From contig JAISGV010000002.1 in the NCBI GenBank assembly GCA_031262885.1, positions 1-64,000 of the forward strand: DNA of 64,000 bases. Direction: 5' to 3'. Position 1 is the stretch's first letter, and each line of letters opens with the position of its first letter. Source of the DNA: Endomicrobium sp. (GTDB lineage: Bacteria; Elusimicrobiota; Endomicrobiia; Endomicrobiales; Endomicrobiaceae). This document shows, one piece after another, positions 17,137 to 29,310 of the stretch. The notes below the pieces were generated by a model. That model was not told the origin of the DNA and searched no databases. It saw nothing but the letters and a program-made list of their open reading frames with translations. Made by a program: the position numbers and the translations under genes.

Positions 17137-17820
17137 AAAAAACATTGAAAAACTTAAAAACATAATGAAAGATTTTTTTATATTATAGTTATTAATTTCT
17201 GGAATAAATTCCACTGTTGATAAAAAGATAAATATACCTGATACTAATCCTAATAAAGATCCTAAAATTTTATTAGAAATATTCTTAAGTATAAAAAAAC
17301 TAAAAACACTTGCAAAAGGAGTTAACAAAGCAGAAAATATAGAATATATATATATTTTTTTATAAAAAACTTTGTTATACAATAAAATACTTGAAATTGT
17401 TATACCATCAGGAATTTTATGTAACAAAATAGAAAATGCAGTGAATATTCCAATATTAATTCTGGTTTTAAATCCTATAGCTATTATAATTCCATCCACA
17501 ATAGAATGTATATATAATCCTAACAAAGTAGCCACTACTTTACTATTTTTTCTATCAATATTAGAGGTTTTATAAACATGAGAATAATAATGTAAAAAAA
17601 ACATAAGTAAAAATCCCAAAAAAACATAATGCATTACTTTATCATTTAAAAAAAAACCTTCAGGTATCAAATGAATAAAAGAAAAACAAAGCATCATACT
17701 TGCTGTAAGGTTTAACATAAAAAGTGAATATTGTTTGGACAAATTTCTAAAAAAAAGGACTAATACAGTTCCAAATATTGAGGCCAAAGTAGCAATAAGT
17801 AAACAAATTACTTCTTTCAA
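17113..17820 (-). CDS. ZIP-family divalent metal transporter
   Basis: 235 residues, eight predicted membrane helices. The ZIP signature metal-site helices are present: LYIHSIVDGIIIAIGF (HSIxDG) and SILLHKIPDGITIS (HxxPDG). ZIP proteins bring zinc, iron or other divalent cations into the cytoplasm; the exact metal cannot be told. The His-rich loop common in larger ZIPs is nearly absent. It is downstream of pyk in the same direction (17-bp gap) and ends inside the terminator shared with hppA. Confidence 0.88.
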   Translation of the reverse strand: MKEVICLLIATLASIFGTVLVLFFRNLSKQYSLFMLNLTASMMLCFSFIHLIPEGFFLNDKVMHYVFLGFLLMFFLHYYSHVYKTSNIDRKNSKVVATLLGLYIHSIVDGIIIAIGFKTRINIGIFTAFSILLHKIPDGITISSILLYNKVFYKKIYIYSIFSALLTPFASVFSFFILKNISNKILGSLLGLVSGIFIFLSTVEFIPEINNYNIKKSFIMFLSFSMFFFFIIKLF

Positions 17821-17837
17821 ATTTTCTCCTATATATA

Positions 17838-18872
17838 TTATATATGCATGCTGTTTTTTTCTGTAAAACTTATAATATTATTGATTATTTTAACAACTTT
17901 ATCAGGATGTTTTCCTATAGCAGTTTCTGCTGATAACATAACATAATTAGCACCATCAATAACAGCATTTGCCACATCACTTATTTCTGCTCTAGTAGGA
18001 ATATGATTTTTAATCATACTTTCAATCATTTGAGTAGCAATTATTACAAATTTATTATATATTTTACACTGTTTAATTATACGCTTCTGTTCTATAGGTA
18101 ATGTCCACATAGGAATAGATATTCCTAAATCGCCTCTTGCTATCATAATACCATCAGAAACTTTAATAATCTCTTCTAAATTATCAATACCTAATCTATC
18201 TTCAATTTTAGCTACTAATTTACATGTTGTGTTACCTTCATTATTTAAAATATTTAATAACGGAGTCATATCCTCTGCATATCTAACAAAAGAATTAGCT
18301 ATAATATCCACTCCATGTTTTAAAGCAAAAATCATACCGTCAATATCTTTCTGTTCTATTTTAGGAAATTTAAGCTTTGCTTTAGGAATATTTATTCCTT
18401 TATATGATTTAAGAATATAATCGTTTTTTATTTCAGTCACAATCTCATGATTTTTAGAAGATAATACTTTCAAAACTAAATTCCCATCATCAATAAATAT
18501 TTCACATCCAGAAGTAATATCAGTTAATGAATTTTTATAATCAATATAAATTTTTTTATTATCACCAATTATATTATCATCTGTTAAAATAAGTTTTTCA
18601 CCATTTGTTAATTTTATTTTATTGTTCTTAAGAGCCCCTATTCTAATCCTATGGCCTTCTAAGTCAACTAATATTTTTAATTTTTCTCCATTAGATTTAT
18701 AATAGCTATTATTTAAAGTTCTAATTAATTCAAAATCTTTCTCATATTCAGCAAAAGTTCCATGTGAAAAATTAAATCTTATCATTGTCATTCCAGATTT
18801 TAACATTTTAGTTAAGACTTCTTTAGAACGAGTAGCTGGGCCCATAGTACATATAATTCCAGTATTATTCAC
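17838..18872 (-). CDS. pyk: Pyruvate kinase lacking the C-terminal domain
   Basis: 344 residues from a GTG preceded by AAGGAG. The catalytic A domain and B lid are complete: CTMGPATRS, MIRFNFSHGT, KLVAKIEDRLGIDNL, IMIARGDLGISIP, VIIATQMIESMI and the end piece SAETAIGKHP. Usual bacterial enzymes continue for about 125 more residues as the C domain, which binds effectors and helps tetramer contacts. Here the protein ends shortly after the A domain with FTEKNSMHI. It should still convert PEP and ADP to pyruvate and ATP but probably without allosteric control. The stop is clean. Confidence 0.93.
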   Translation of the reverse strand: MNNTGIICTMGPATRSKEVLTKMLKSGMTMIRFNFSHGTFAEYEKDFELIRTLNNSYYKSNGEKLKILVDLEGHRIRIGALKNNKIKLTNGEKLILTDDNIIGDNKKIYIDYKNSLTDITSGCEIFIDDGNLVLKVLSSKNHEIVTEIKNDYILKSYKGINIPKAKLKFPKIEQKDIDGMIFALKHGVDIIANSFVRYAEDMTPLLNILNNEGNTTCKLVAKIEDRLGIDNLEEIIKVSDGIMIARGDLGISIPMWTLPIEQKRIIKQCKIYNKFVIIATQMIESMIKNHIPTRAEISDVANAVIDGANYVMLSAETAIGKHPDKVVKIINNIISFTEKNSMHI

Positions 18873-18987
18873 TTAAATAACTCCTTTTTTTTTCATATCT
18901 AAAAATAAAAATCTAATACTATTTAAATTCTCATTCAGGTATTATATGTATTTTTAAAGTTTATTTCCAACCATTACAATTCAGACA

Positions 18988-19017
18988 TTGACAGTTATAA
19001 TCTAAAAAAAATATAAT
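18988..19017 (+). promoter_or_regulatory. Promoter-like element upstream of tRNA-Gly
   Basis: Perfect TTGACA (18988-18993) and TATAAT (19012-19017) with an 18-bp spacer, 75 bp upstream of tRNA-Gly and the permease. The region 18873-19092 holds no gene. Confidence 0.6.
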
Positions 19018-19092
19018 AATAATTATCATATATATTAACATAAATATACAAAATAAAGAATTATCTTTTTATTTATATTTAATAAATATGTT

Positions 19093-19163
19093 GCGGATGT
19101 AATCCAATGGTAAGATACAAGCTTCCCAAGCTTGAATTGTGGGTTCGATTCCCATCATCCGCT
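19093..19163 (+). tRNA. tRNA-Gly (anticodon CCC)
   Basis: A 71-nt cloverleaf. The acceptor is GCGGATG/CATCCGC with T73, the anticodon arm CAAGC-TTCCCAA-GCTTG gives anticodon CCC with T33, and the T-loop is TTCGATT. CCA is not encoded. A CCC glycine tRNA reads only GGG, normally dispensable in so AT-rich a genome because the UCC tRNA covers it. The permease gene starts 24 bp downstream. Confidence 0.92.
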
Positions 19164-19187
19164 ATTTTTTCAGAAATTGTGAGCATT

Positions 19188-20579
19188 ATGACAAATAAAA
19201 ATAATAATAGTAAAACTAAATTAAAACGAGAACTTACAAATCGACACATAAAATTTATATCTCTTGGAGGAACAATAGGAACAGGTTTGTTTTTAGGAGC
19301 AAATTCCGCAATTATGATGGCAGGTCCTTCTATAATATTAGCTTATATATTAGTTGGTATTATTGTTTTTTTCTTTATGCGTCAATTAGGAGAAATGAGT
19401 ACGAATGAACCAAAATCAGGTTCTTCTAGTTATTTTGCTAGCAAATATTGGGGAAACTTTCCTGGATTTTTAGCTGGTTGGAATTATTGGTTAGAATATA
19501 TATTATCTGGTATGGTACAATTAACAGCTGTTGCTGCATATGTACAATATTGGGCTCCGAATTTGGAATCTTGGAAAATTATTTTATTTTTTTTTATATT
19601 AATTAATTTAATCAATATAATAACTGTAAAAGCTTTTGGTGAAATAGAATTTTGGCTTTCTTCTATTAAAATTTTAACTATATTAATAGTGATATTAATA
19701 GGATTATATATTATTATTTTCAAACAAAATTTAATAGCAGGAGCATCTATTAAAAATTTATGGATGCCAGCGGTTGGAGTTGTAAATCATAACCTTGTTA
19801 ATTGTTTATTTCCAAATAATATATTAGGATTTATAATCTCCTTGCCAATAATAATATTTTCTTTTGATGGTATAGAATCTATAGGTATAACTGCTGCTGA
19901 AACAAAACAACCTGAAAAAACCATTCCAAAAGCAGTAAATCAAACAATGTTATGGACTTTAGTATTATATATTGGTTCATTTATTATATTATTATCGTTA
20001 TGTCATTGGAGTAACTTGAATATGATGAAAAGTCCATTTGTATTCATTTTTGATAGAATAGGAATTAAATATGCTGCATGGATTTTAAATTTTGTAATAT
20101 TAACTGCAGCTTTATCAGTATATAATAGTTGTATATATTCTAATAGCCGTATGTTATATAGTTTAGCATTACACAATAATGCTCCAAAAATATTTGCTAA
20201 AATTAATAAAAATGGAATCCCTATATTAGCAACACTGACTTCTGCTACTCTAACATTTTTAATAATACCATTAAATTATCTAATCCCTAATTGGCAATAC
20301 GTTTTAAAAATAACGATTGATTTTTCTGTAATAGGAACTATTATCAATTGGGGGATTATATCTATAACACACTTAAAATTCAGACGTAACCTTTCCAATA
20401 AAAATATTTTGTTTAAAAGTCCTTTTTATCCTTATTCAAATTATATAACAATTGGGTTTTTAGTATTATTAATAGTAATAATGTTAACAATAAAGCAACT
20501 TAACATGTTTAGATTAATTATCATGGCTCCTATATGGATAGTAATTGTTTATATATGGTATAAAATTCAAAAAAAATAG
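19188..20579 (+). CDS. Amino-acid permease, APC superfamily
   Basis: 463 residues from the ATG at 19188, chosen because earlier in-frame starts lie inside tRNA-Gly. The start of the amino acid transporter (AAT) subfamily is clear: LKRELTNRHIKFISLGGTIG, then GTGLFLGANSAI. MRQLGEM and about 12 membrane helices follow, with SFDGIESIGITAAE in the middle. Relatives include LysP, ProY, GabP and AnsP; the substrate cannot be assigned. It probably imports an amino acid from the host or gut. It converges on gyrA with a 5-bp gap. Confidence 0.9.
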   Translation: MTNKNNNSKTKLKRELTNRHIKFISLGGTIGTGLFLGANSAIMMAGPSIILAYILVGIIVFFFMRQLGEMSTNEPKSGSSSYFASKYWGNFPGFLAGWNYWLEYILSGMVQLTAVAAYVQYWAPNLESWKIILFFFILINLINIITVKAFGEIEFWLSSIKILTILIVILIGLYIIIFKQNLIAGASIKNLWMPAVGVVNHNLVNCLFPNNILGFIISLPIIIFSFDGIESIGITAAETKQPEKTIPKAVNQTMLWTLVLYIGSFIILLSLCHWSNLNMMKSPFVFIFDRIGIKYAAWILNFVILTAALSVYNSCIYSNSRMLYSLALHNNAPKIFAKINKNGIPILATLTSATLTFLIIPLNYLIPNWQYVLKITIDFSVIGTIINWGIISITHLKFRRNLSNKNILFKSPFYPYSNYITIGFLVLLIVIMLTIKQLNMFRLIIMAPIWIVIVYIWYKIQKK

Positions 20580-20584
20580 TTTAC

Positions 20585-23053
20585 TTAATTTCTATGAATA
20601 TTAGCTATTGCGACAACTTTGTCTCCAACATCCAACCTTACTAATCTTACACCTTGGGTTATTCTTCCTATAATAGGTATATTGTTTGTTTTTAATCTAA
20701 TCATAACACCATTTTTAGTAATTAACATAATTTCCTCATTACCATTCGTCTTTCTTATACTAACAATTTTTCCATTTCTTTTAGTTGTTTGCATATTTAT
20801 AATACCGCTTCCGCCTCTTTTTTGTATGCGATATTTATTTATCATAGTTCTTTTGCCATATCCGTTTTCTGATACTGATAAAAACGTGTCAAACGCTGAT
20901 AAAACTTCCATACCTATGACTTCATCATTATCTTTGAGTAAAATACCTTTTACACCAATTCCTGAACGTTTTATTACGCGCAAATCTTTATCATTAAATC
21001 TAATCGCCATTCCATTTTTACTAGCTATTAAAATACTAAAATTGTTATCAACTATTTTGACTGCCGTTAATACATCACCATTTTTAAGTTTAATAGCATT
21101 AACTCCATTTTTTCTGGGTTTAGAAAAATCTTTAAGAATAACTTGTTTTATTATTCCATTCTTAGTACACATTATTAAATGTTTACCTTCTATATCACTG
21201 TGCTTAAAGGATTTAATCGGTATTGCTGCTGTTATTTTTTCTTTTTTATTCTTTAAATTTAGAAAATTCATTATAGCTTTTCCTTTAGAGATTCTAGATC
21301 CTATAGGTATATCATAAGTTTTTATCCAATATAATTTACCATTAGTAGTAAAAAATAACATATATGAATGAGTATTTGTTATAAACAAATTTTCAATGAA
21401 ATCTTCAGCTTTGGTACTCATCGCAGTTACACCATGTCCTCCCCTATTTTGAGCTCTATAAGTACTTATTGGTATACGCTTAATATAACCTGAATGAGAC
21501 ATTGTTATTACAACTTCTTCATCTTGAATTAAATCTTCTAAATTAAAATTTATTTCTGAAGATTTAATTTGTGTTCTTCTTCTATCACCATATTTTTTTT
21601 TAATTTCCACAATTTCACTTTTTATTATAGATAAAATTTCCTTAGGATTTTCTAATATAGTATTCAAATTTTTAATAAGTTCTATCAAAATCATATATTC
21701 ATTATTAATTTCTTGTCTTTTTAAATTAGTTAAATGTCTAATTTTCATTTCAAGAATAGCTGAAGTTTGCAGATCTGTTAAATGAAATTTTAATATTAAA
21801 TTTTTATTAGCATCAATCTCACTTTTAGAAATTTTTATTATATTTATAACAACGTCTATATTATCTATAGCTACTTTTAAACCTTCCAAAATATGCGCTC
21901 TTGTTTCAGCTTTTTGCAATTCATATTTTGTTCTTCTTATAATAATACTTTTTCTATGTTCAATATGATGAAATAACATTTCTTTAATGTTTACAATTTT
22001 AGGCTTGTTATTTATAAGAGCTAACATTATAACACCAAAAGAAGTTTGCATTTGAGTTCGTTTATATAGTTGATTTAATACAATATTTGCATCTGTTTCT
22101 TTTTTTATCTCGATAACTATTCTTGTTCCATTACGATCAGATTCATCTCTTAAACCTGAAATACCTTCAATTTTTTTTTCTTTAGATAAATTTATGATAG
22201 AAGCAATTAAATTAGACTTATTAACTTGATAAGGAATTTCTGTAACTATAATTATTTCTTTAGAATTATTTATTGTTTCCATTTTAACTTTAGCCCTTAT
22301 TTTCACAGAACCTCTACCAGTTTCCATATAGTTAGTAATACCTTTTTTCCCATAAATTATAGCACCTGTTGGAAAATCCGGACCTTTAATATATTTCATT
22401 ATTTGTGAAATTGATAAATTTTCTTCAAAATCTATAAAACCTAATAAAGCATCACAAATCTCTGATACGTTATGTGGGGGAATGTTAGTTGCCATTCCTA
22501 CAGCTATACCAGAAGAACCATTAATTAAAAGAGTTGGCAACCTGGTAGGTAATATTGACGGTTCTTTTAATGAACCATCATAATTCGAAATAAAATCAAC
22601 AGTATCTTTGTCCAAATCAATAAGCATTTCATCTGTTATTGAACACATTTTTACTTCAGTATATCTCATCGCTGCTGCTGAATCTCCGTCTATACTTCCA
22701 AAGTTCCCTTGTCCATTAATAATGGGATATCGTAAAGAAAAATCTTGAACCATTCTAACCATAGCTTCATATACAGCAGAATCTCCATGAGGGTGATATT
22801 TCCCTAATACATCGCCTACAACTCTTGCTGATTTTTTATATGAAGTATTATGTTTAAGTCCCATTTCTTTCATTGCATACAAAATTTTTCTATGAACCGG
22901 TTTTAATCCATCTCGTATATCAGGTAAGGCTCTACCTATAATAACACTCATAGCATAATCAATATAAGATTCTTTCATCTCAATTTCAATATCACGTGAT
23001 AAAATTTTATCAACTTTTGTGTTTATATTTTTTTTATCTTTTACTTTTTTCAT
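20585..23053 (-). CDS. gyrA: DNA gyrase subunit A
   Basis: 822 residues. Breakage-reunion domain: [20 protein letters not shown], then AMRYTEVKM with the catalytic tyrosine. Coiled-coil tower and six-bladed C-terminal DNA-wrapping domain follow. The GyrA-box, usually QRRGGRG, is here QNRGGHG (near residue 533). A second similar QKRGGSG lies in a later blade. The enzyme supercoils DNA together with GyrB, encoded 46 bp upstream. A weakened box could reduce wrapping, but overall length and domains are normal. Confidence 0.97.
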   Translation of the reverse strand: MKKVKDKKNINTKVDKILSRDIEIEMKESYIDYAMSVIIGRALPDIRDGLKPVHRKILYAMKEMGLKHNTSYKKSARVVGDVLGKYHPHGDSAVYEAMVRMVQDFSLRYPIINGQGNFGSIDGDSAAAMRYTEVKMCSITDEMLIDLDKDTVDFISNYDGSLKEPSILPTRLPTLLINGSSGIAVGMATNIPPHNVSEICDALLGFIDFEENLSISQIMKYIKGPDFPTGAIIYGKKGITNYMETGRGSVKIRAKVKMETINNSKEIIIVTEIPYQVNKSNLIASIINLSKEKKIEGISGLRDESDRNGTRIVIEIKKETDANIVLNQLYKRTQMQTSFGVIMLALINNKPKIVNIKEMLFHHIEHRKSIIIRRTKYELQKAETRAHILEGLKVAIDNIDVVINIIKISKSEIDANKNLILKFHLTDLQTSAILEMKIRHLTNLKRQEINNEYMILIELIKNLNTILENPKEILSIIKSEIVEIKKKYGDRRRTQIKSSEINFNLEDLIQDEEVVITMSHSGYIKRIPISTYRAQNRGGHGVTAMSTKAEDFIENLFITNTHSYMLFFTTNGKLYWIKTYDIPIGSRISKGKAIMNFLNLKNKKEKITAAIPIKSFKHSDIEGKHLIMCTKNGIIKQVILKDFSKPRKNGVNAIKLKNGDVLTAVKIVDNNFSILIASKNGMAIRFNDKDLRVIKRSGIGVKGILLKDNDEVIGMEVLSAFDTFLSVSENGYGKRTMINKYRIQKRGGSGIINMQTTKRNGKIVSIRKTNGNEEIMLITKNGVMIRLKTNNIPIIGRITQGVRLVRLDVGDKVVAIANIHRN

Positions 23054-23099
23054 TTTTTATTAATATCCTTAATTCTATATTTTAAGATATTTTGAATGT

Positions 23100-25538
<2,439 letters not shown>

Positions 25539-25559
25539 CTACATTACATATGAATATAA

Positions 25560-25828
25560 TTATTTAATTTTTATCTTAATATTATTTATTTCATAATTTA
25601 TGAAATATTGTTTTATTTTTTTTAATAATTCTTCTTTTCTAATAGTTAATTCATAATTTTCAATAGGATTAGAAACATAAATACAAATCATTCTATTTTT
25701 ATATTCGATTATTTTAGCATTATATATATTAAATTCTTGTAATATTTGTTCAATTTTAGATTTTTTTTTTCAAATTTGAACTTTTTAATTATATTATCTA
25801 TTATTAAATTAACTTTTACCCAAGACAA
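25560..25828 (-). pseudogene. dciA: DUF721/DciA-like gene interrupted at an A10 tract
   Basis: Between dnaN and gyrB the minus strand encodes two pieces in different frames joined at an A10 run (complement of 25761-25770). The first reads SWVKVNLIIDNIIKKFKFEK; the second begins KIEQILQEFNIYNAKII and includes NRMICIYVSNPIENYELTI, like the DUF721/DciA pattern. DciA loads the replicative helicase, and DUF721 genes commonly sit between recF/dnaN and gyrB. A -1 slip on A_AAA_AAA, or one extra A in the transcript, restores an 89-residue protein. The start is uncertain: the SD at 25843-25848 is far from the TTG at 25828, and ATA or ATT codons lie nearer. The protein may be rescued or dead. Confidence 0.6.
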
Positions 25829-25852
25829 AATGTATATAAACACTCCTTAGAT

Positions 25853-26992
25853 TTATATTTTTAATGGCATCACAACATAAATATGTTGTAAATCTATTCT
25901 TATAGGTTGCGGTTGTATAACTACAGGATGAATAGAATTAAAAAACTTAAACGTTATAAATTTACTATCGATATTTTGTAATATTTCTATTATAAAAACA
26001 GGATTAAAATTAAGCTCTATTAACTCGCCTGTATAATCTGTTTTAACTAAACTTTCTCCATAGCCTATTCCAGAGATATAAGTTGAAATTTTCAAGTTAT
26101 TAAGTGAAAAAGAAAATTTAACTGAAATGGCTTCATTGATCGCAATTGTTCTTTTACTTAAAGAAATCATTTGTTTAATAGCTAAAAAAATTTTTTTTGT
26201 TTCAACATTTACTTTTGTGTGTAATTTTTTAACTTTTAAAATTATTTGTTCATAATCAGGAAAGATGCCATCAATAGTAGTTAAAAAAATATTTATATTA
26301 TGATCTAACACAAACATTTGTTTATTTAAAATCCCAATTTTAATATTTATATTATCCATTAAAGGAATTAATCTTATTAATTCAAAAGCAGTTTTTAATG
26401 AAATTATAATCTTAAAATCAAATATATCATTATTATTTATATTATTTAGTTTAACATAAGATAACCTTTTACCATCTGTAGAAACTACATCTAATCTACC
26501 GTTTTTTAACATCAAAAATACACTATTTATAATATATTCTTGTTGATCTTTAGATGCAGAAAAAATTGTTTTTTTTAGTACAGAAATAAAAAGATTCCTA
26601 TTGATTAAAAAATTTTTATTTGTTTCCAGAATTGGTATTTTAGGATATTCAAATTCGGAAAATCCAAAAATCTTAAACTTTGATTGTTCAGATTTTATAA
26701 TTATTTGTTTTGTATCATTGGTAAATATTTCTATATTACACAAATCTCGAAAATTTTTAATAATATCTAAAAATTTCTTAGCTGGTATTACAATACTTCC
26801 TTCTTCTATTATTTCCCCATTAATTAACCAACGCACTGTTATTTCTAAATTAGTAGCAGAAAGTTCTATAACATTATTCTTTGCTTTAAATAAAAAATTC
26901 AACAATATAGGTATTGTCCCTTTTTTAGGCAACATATTAACTATACTTCGTAGAACTTTTATTATTTTATTTTTATTAAGTATTACATTCAT
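25853..26992 (-). CDS. dnaN: DNA polymerase III sliding clamp (beta subunit)
   Basis: 379 residues, the normal length. Three tandem clamp domains are present. Marks are LPKKGTIPILLNFLFKAKNN in domain 1, STDGKRLSYVKL at the hinge of domain 2, and the C-terminal HPVVIQPQPIRIDLQHIYVV followed by MPLK. The ring tethers polymerase and other factors to DNA. It lies 7 bp after rsmA and directly before the DciA-like gene. dnaA, its usual upstream neighbour, is not in this window. Confidence 0.96.
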   Translation of the reverse strand: MNVILNKNKIIKVLRSIVNMLPKKGTIPILLNFLFKAKNNVIELSATNLEITVRWLINGEIIEEGSIVIPAKKFLDIIKNFRDLCNIEIFTNDTKQIIIKSEQSKFKIFGFSEFEYPKIPILETNKNFLINRNLFISVLKKTIFSASKDQQEYIINSVFLMLKNGRLDVVSTDGKRLSYVKLNNINNNDIFDFKIIISLKTAFELIRLIPLMDNINIKIGILNKQMFVLDHNINIFLTTIDGIFPDYEQIILKVKKLHTKVNVETKKIFLAIKQMISLSKRTIAINEAISVKFSFSLNNLKISTYISGIGYGESLVKTDYTGELIELNFNPVFIIEILQNIDSKFITFKFFNSIHPVVIQPQPIRIDLQHIYVVMPLKI

Positions 26993-26999
26993 AATCTAA

Positions 27000-27797
27000 T
27001 TATTTAAATTTACCCATAAATTTTATTTTTTTTGTTATATTAATATAATCTTGCATAGTTAAATTATTAGGTCTTAAGAACAAGTTGAGATAACATTCTT
27101 TAATAATTTTTGTAGCTCTGATTTTACCTAAATTTTTAAATGTACTTAAACAATTTAAAATTGTTTTTCTACGAGTATTAAAAAAATGTTTTATTATTTC
27201 AAAAAAAAATGGATCCATATATTTAGAATGTTTATTCATTAATCTAATCACAGAAGATGTAACTTTAGGTATAGGTTGAAAGCACGTAGGTTTTACATTA
27301 AATAATACTTTCGTATTCGTATAATACAAAATTAATATTGAAATATAACCATATTTCTCATTTCCTGGTTCTGCTACAAGTTTATATGCAACTTCTTTTT
27401 GAAGCATAAAGATAGCAATATTCCAATTTTCTATTGGTAAAATTTTTCTTATTATTGCTGTCCCAATACTATATGGCAAATTAGAAATTATTTTAAACGC
27501 ATTATTTTTTAATATGTTATTTACCTTAAAATTAAATTTCATAAAATCATAATTAATAACCTCAACATTATTTATATTATGCAACAAAAAATATTTAGAT
27601 AATCGTTCGCAAAGTTTCTTATCTATTTCTACAACAATTAAATGTTTCACTAATGGTTGAATAATCTTTGTTAAAATTCCTATACCAGAACCAATTTCTA
27701 ATACATTATCTTGTTTTTCCAATTTAGCTTCTCTTATAATTTTATGTGCTACATTTTTATCTATAAGAAAATTTTGACTCAACTTATTTTTTTTCAT
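27000..27797 (-). CDS. rsmA: 16S rRNA (adenine1518-N6/adenine1519-N6) dimethyltransferase
   Basis: 265 residues from MKKNKLSQNFLID; a longer in-frame start would run back into mnmE and add an unrelated hydrophobic leader. The Rossmann methyltransferase has the SAM loop VLEIGSGIGIL and the catalytic NLPY in ISNLPYSIG. RsmA (KsgA) dimethylates two adenines in helix 45 late in 30S assembly. It is placed between mnmE (16-bp gap) and dnaN. Confidence 0.95.
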   Translation of the reverse strand: MKKNKLSQNFLIDKNVAHKIIREAKLEKQDNVLEIGSGIGILTKIIQPLVKHLIVVEIDKKLCERLSKYFLLHNINNVEVINYDFMKFNFKVNNILKNNAFKIISNLPYSIGTAIIRKILPIENWNIAIFMLQKEVAYKLVAEPGNEKYGYISILILYYTNTKVLFNVKPTCFQPIPKVTSSVIRLMNKHSKYMDPFFFEIIKHFFNTRRKTILNCLSTFKNLGKIRATKIIKECYLNLFLRPNNLTMQDYINITKKIKFMGKFK

Positions 27798-27813
27798 ATC
27801 TATAATTAAGATC

Positions 27814-29202
27814 TCATTTACCAACACAAAATTTAGAAAAAATAACATCTAAAATATCTTTAGGAATATTTATTCCTAATATTTCATTTAGAATAAACTG
27901 TGCTCTATTAATTTCGAAACATGCTATTTCATATAAATTTTTAGTTAAATTTTGTTTGGCTGACACTAAATGTTTTAACGTTACGTTTAACAAATAAAAA
28001 TGCCTAGAATTAATCATAAATTCAACATTTTTTAAACTATCTGATATTTTTAAAACTTGATATATTTCTTTTAACAAAACATTTATACCTAATTTTGTTT
28101 TAGCAGAAATAGAAATTATATTTTTAATAGATAGATTCTTTAAATTATATATATATTGTTTTAAAATAGGACTAAAGTTTTCTTTTTGTTCTAGATCAAT
28201 TTTATTAAGGACTACAATAATAGGAATTTTTAAATCAGATATAAATTCAGTTATCAACATATCGTTTTTTACTAAATTCGAAGTAGAATCAAATACCCAA
28301 ATTAATATATCTGCTTTTTTTAGACTTTCCTTCATTTTCTTTTGTCCTAAAATTTCTATTATATTTTTTGAACAAATATTGAAACCTGCAGTATCATATA
28401 TAATAAACGGAATTCCTTTATAATCAATTATTTCTTTTATAACGTCAGTAGTAGTACCCGGAATATTAGTTATAATTGCTCTATTTTTATTTAATAATGC
28501 ATTAAATAGTGAAGATTTCCCTGCATTTGGTTTACCAATAATTACAATTTTAACTCCCTGTTGTATAAATTTATTAATTTCAAAATATTGTAAAATTTTT
28601 TGTATATTATTTATACAATAATCAAAATTTATAAAATCTATATGCGATAAATTTGTATCTTCGTAATCTGGATATTCTAAATTAGCTTCTATAGAAGCTA
28701 AGAAATCTGTTAACAAATTATTTATCTTATTTATTCTAGTATTAAAAGCACCTGTAATATTATTCATTGCGATCTTTACAGACATTTCACTTTTACTAGA
28801 TATTAATTCACTAACAGCTTCAGCTTTTGTTAAATCTATTTTCCCATTCATAAATGCTCTATAAGTAAACTCCCCTGGACTTGCAGGTCTAGCTCCGTTT
28901 TTATAAATAAGATTTAAAATCATGTTTATTATTATAGGATTTCCATGTACTGAAATTTCAACTAAATCATCTCCAGTATATGTATTAGGTGCTTTAAAAA
29001 AAGAACATAGTACTTCATCCTTTTTATTGTTTCCTTCAATAATATATCCATATTTAATTTGTTTTGTTTGATTAGAATTACTCCTAAATATTTTATTTAT
29101 AATTTTATATGTATTTTTTCCAGATAAACGAATAATTGCAATAGCAGATCTTCCTAAGCCAGTTGATAATGCAGCTATAGTATCATTACTAGAATATAAC
29201 AT
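27814..29202 (-). CDS. mnmE: tRNA uridine-5-carboxymethylaminomethyl modification GTPase MnmE
   Basis: 462 residues. The N-terminal folate-binding domain begins DTIAALSTGLGRSAIAIIRL and carries PGEFTYRAFMNGKIDL. An inserted GTPase domain follows with GKPNAGKSSLFN, TTTDV, DTAGFN and NKID. The C-terminal FCVGK tail holds the catalytic cysteine. With MnmG it modifies the wobble uridine of several tRNAs and uses a folate one-carbon unit, linking it to FolD and the glycine system. It is first in the minus-strand run to gyrA. Confidence 0.96.
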   Translation of the reverse strand: MLYSSNDTIAALSTGLGRSAIAIIRLSGKNTYKIINKIFRSNSNQTKQIKYGYIIEGNNKKDEVLCSFFKAPNTYTGDDLVEISVHGNPIIINMILNLIYKNGARPASPGEFTYRAFMNGKIDLTKAEAVSELISSKSEMSVKIAMNNITGAFNTRINKINNLLTDFLASIEANLEYPDYEDTNLSHIDFINFDYCINNIQKILQYFEINKFIQQGVKIVIIGKPNAGKSSLFNALLNKNRAIITNIPGTTTDVIKEIIDYKGIPFIIYDTAGFNICSKNIIEILGQKKMKESLKKADILIWVFDSTSNLVKNDMLITEFISDLKIPIIVVLNKIDLEQKENFSPILKQYIYNLKNLSIKNIISISAKTKLGINVLLKEIYQVLKISDSLKNVEFMINSRHFYLLNVTLKHLVSAKQNLTKNLYEIACFEINRAQFILNEILGINIPKDILDVIFSKFCVGK

Positions 29203-29310
29203 TTACTTTATCCTAATCCTTATTTTTTTTATTATAATTATATGTATAATATACTATAAAATATAGGAACATAGTATTACCCTGTTAAGTAAATGGAGTA
29301 TTTTATTTTT

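Noticed and set aside
20619-21317. Long hydrophobic reading frame antisense to gyrA
   Set aside because: It mirrors the gyrA coding strand; hydrophobic antisense frames are expected opposite Lys/Asn/Ile-rich genes. No ribosome-binding site or family motif.
29203-29310. T-box leaders for alaS, cysS, serS or argS
   Set aside because: The leaders are too short or lack the TGGNACCGCG-type T-box sequence and a terminator-antiterminator pair.
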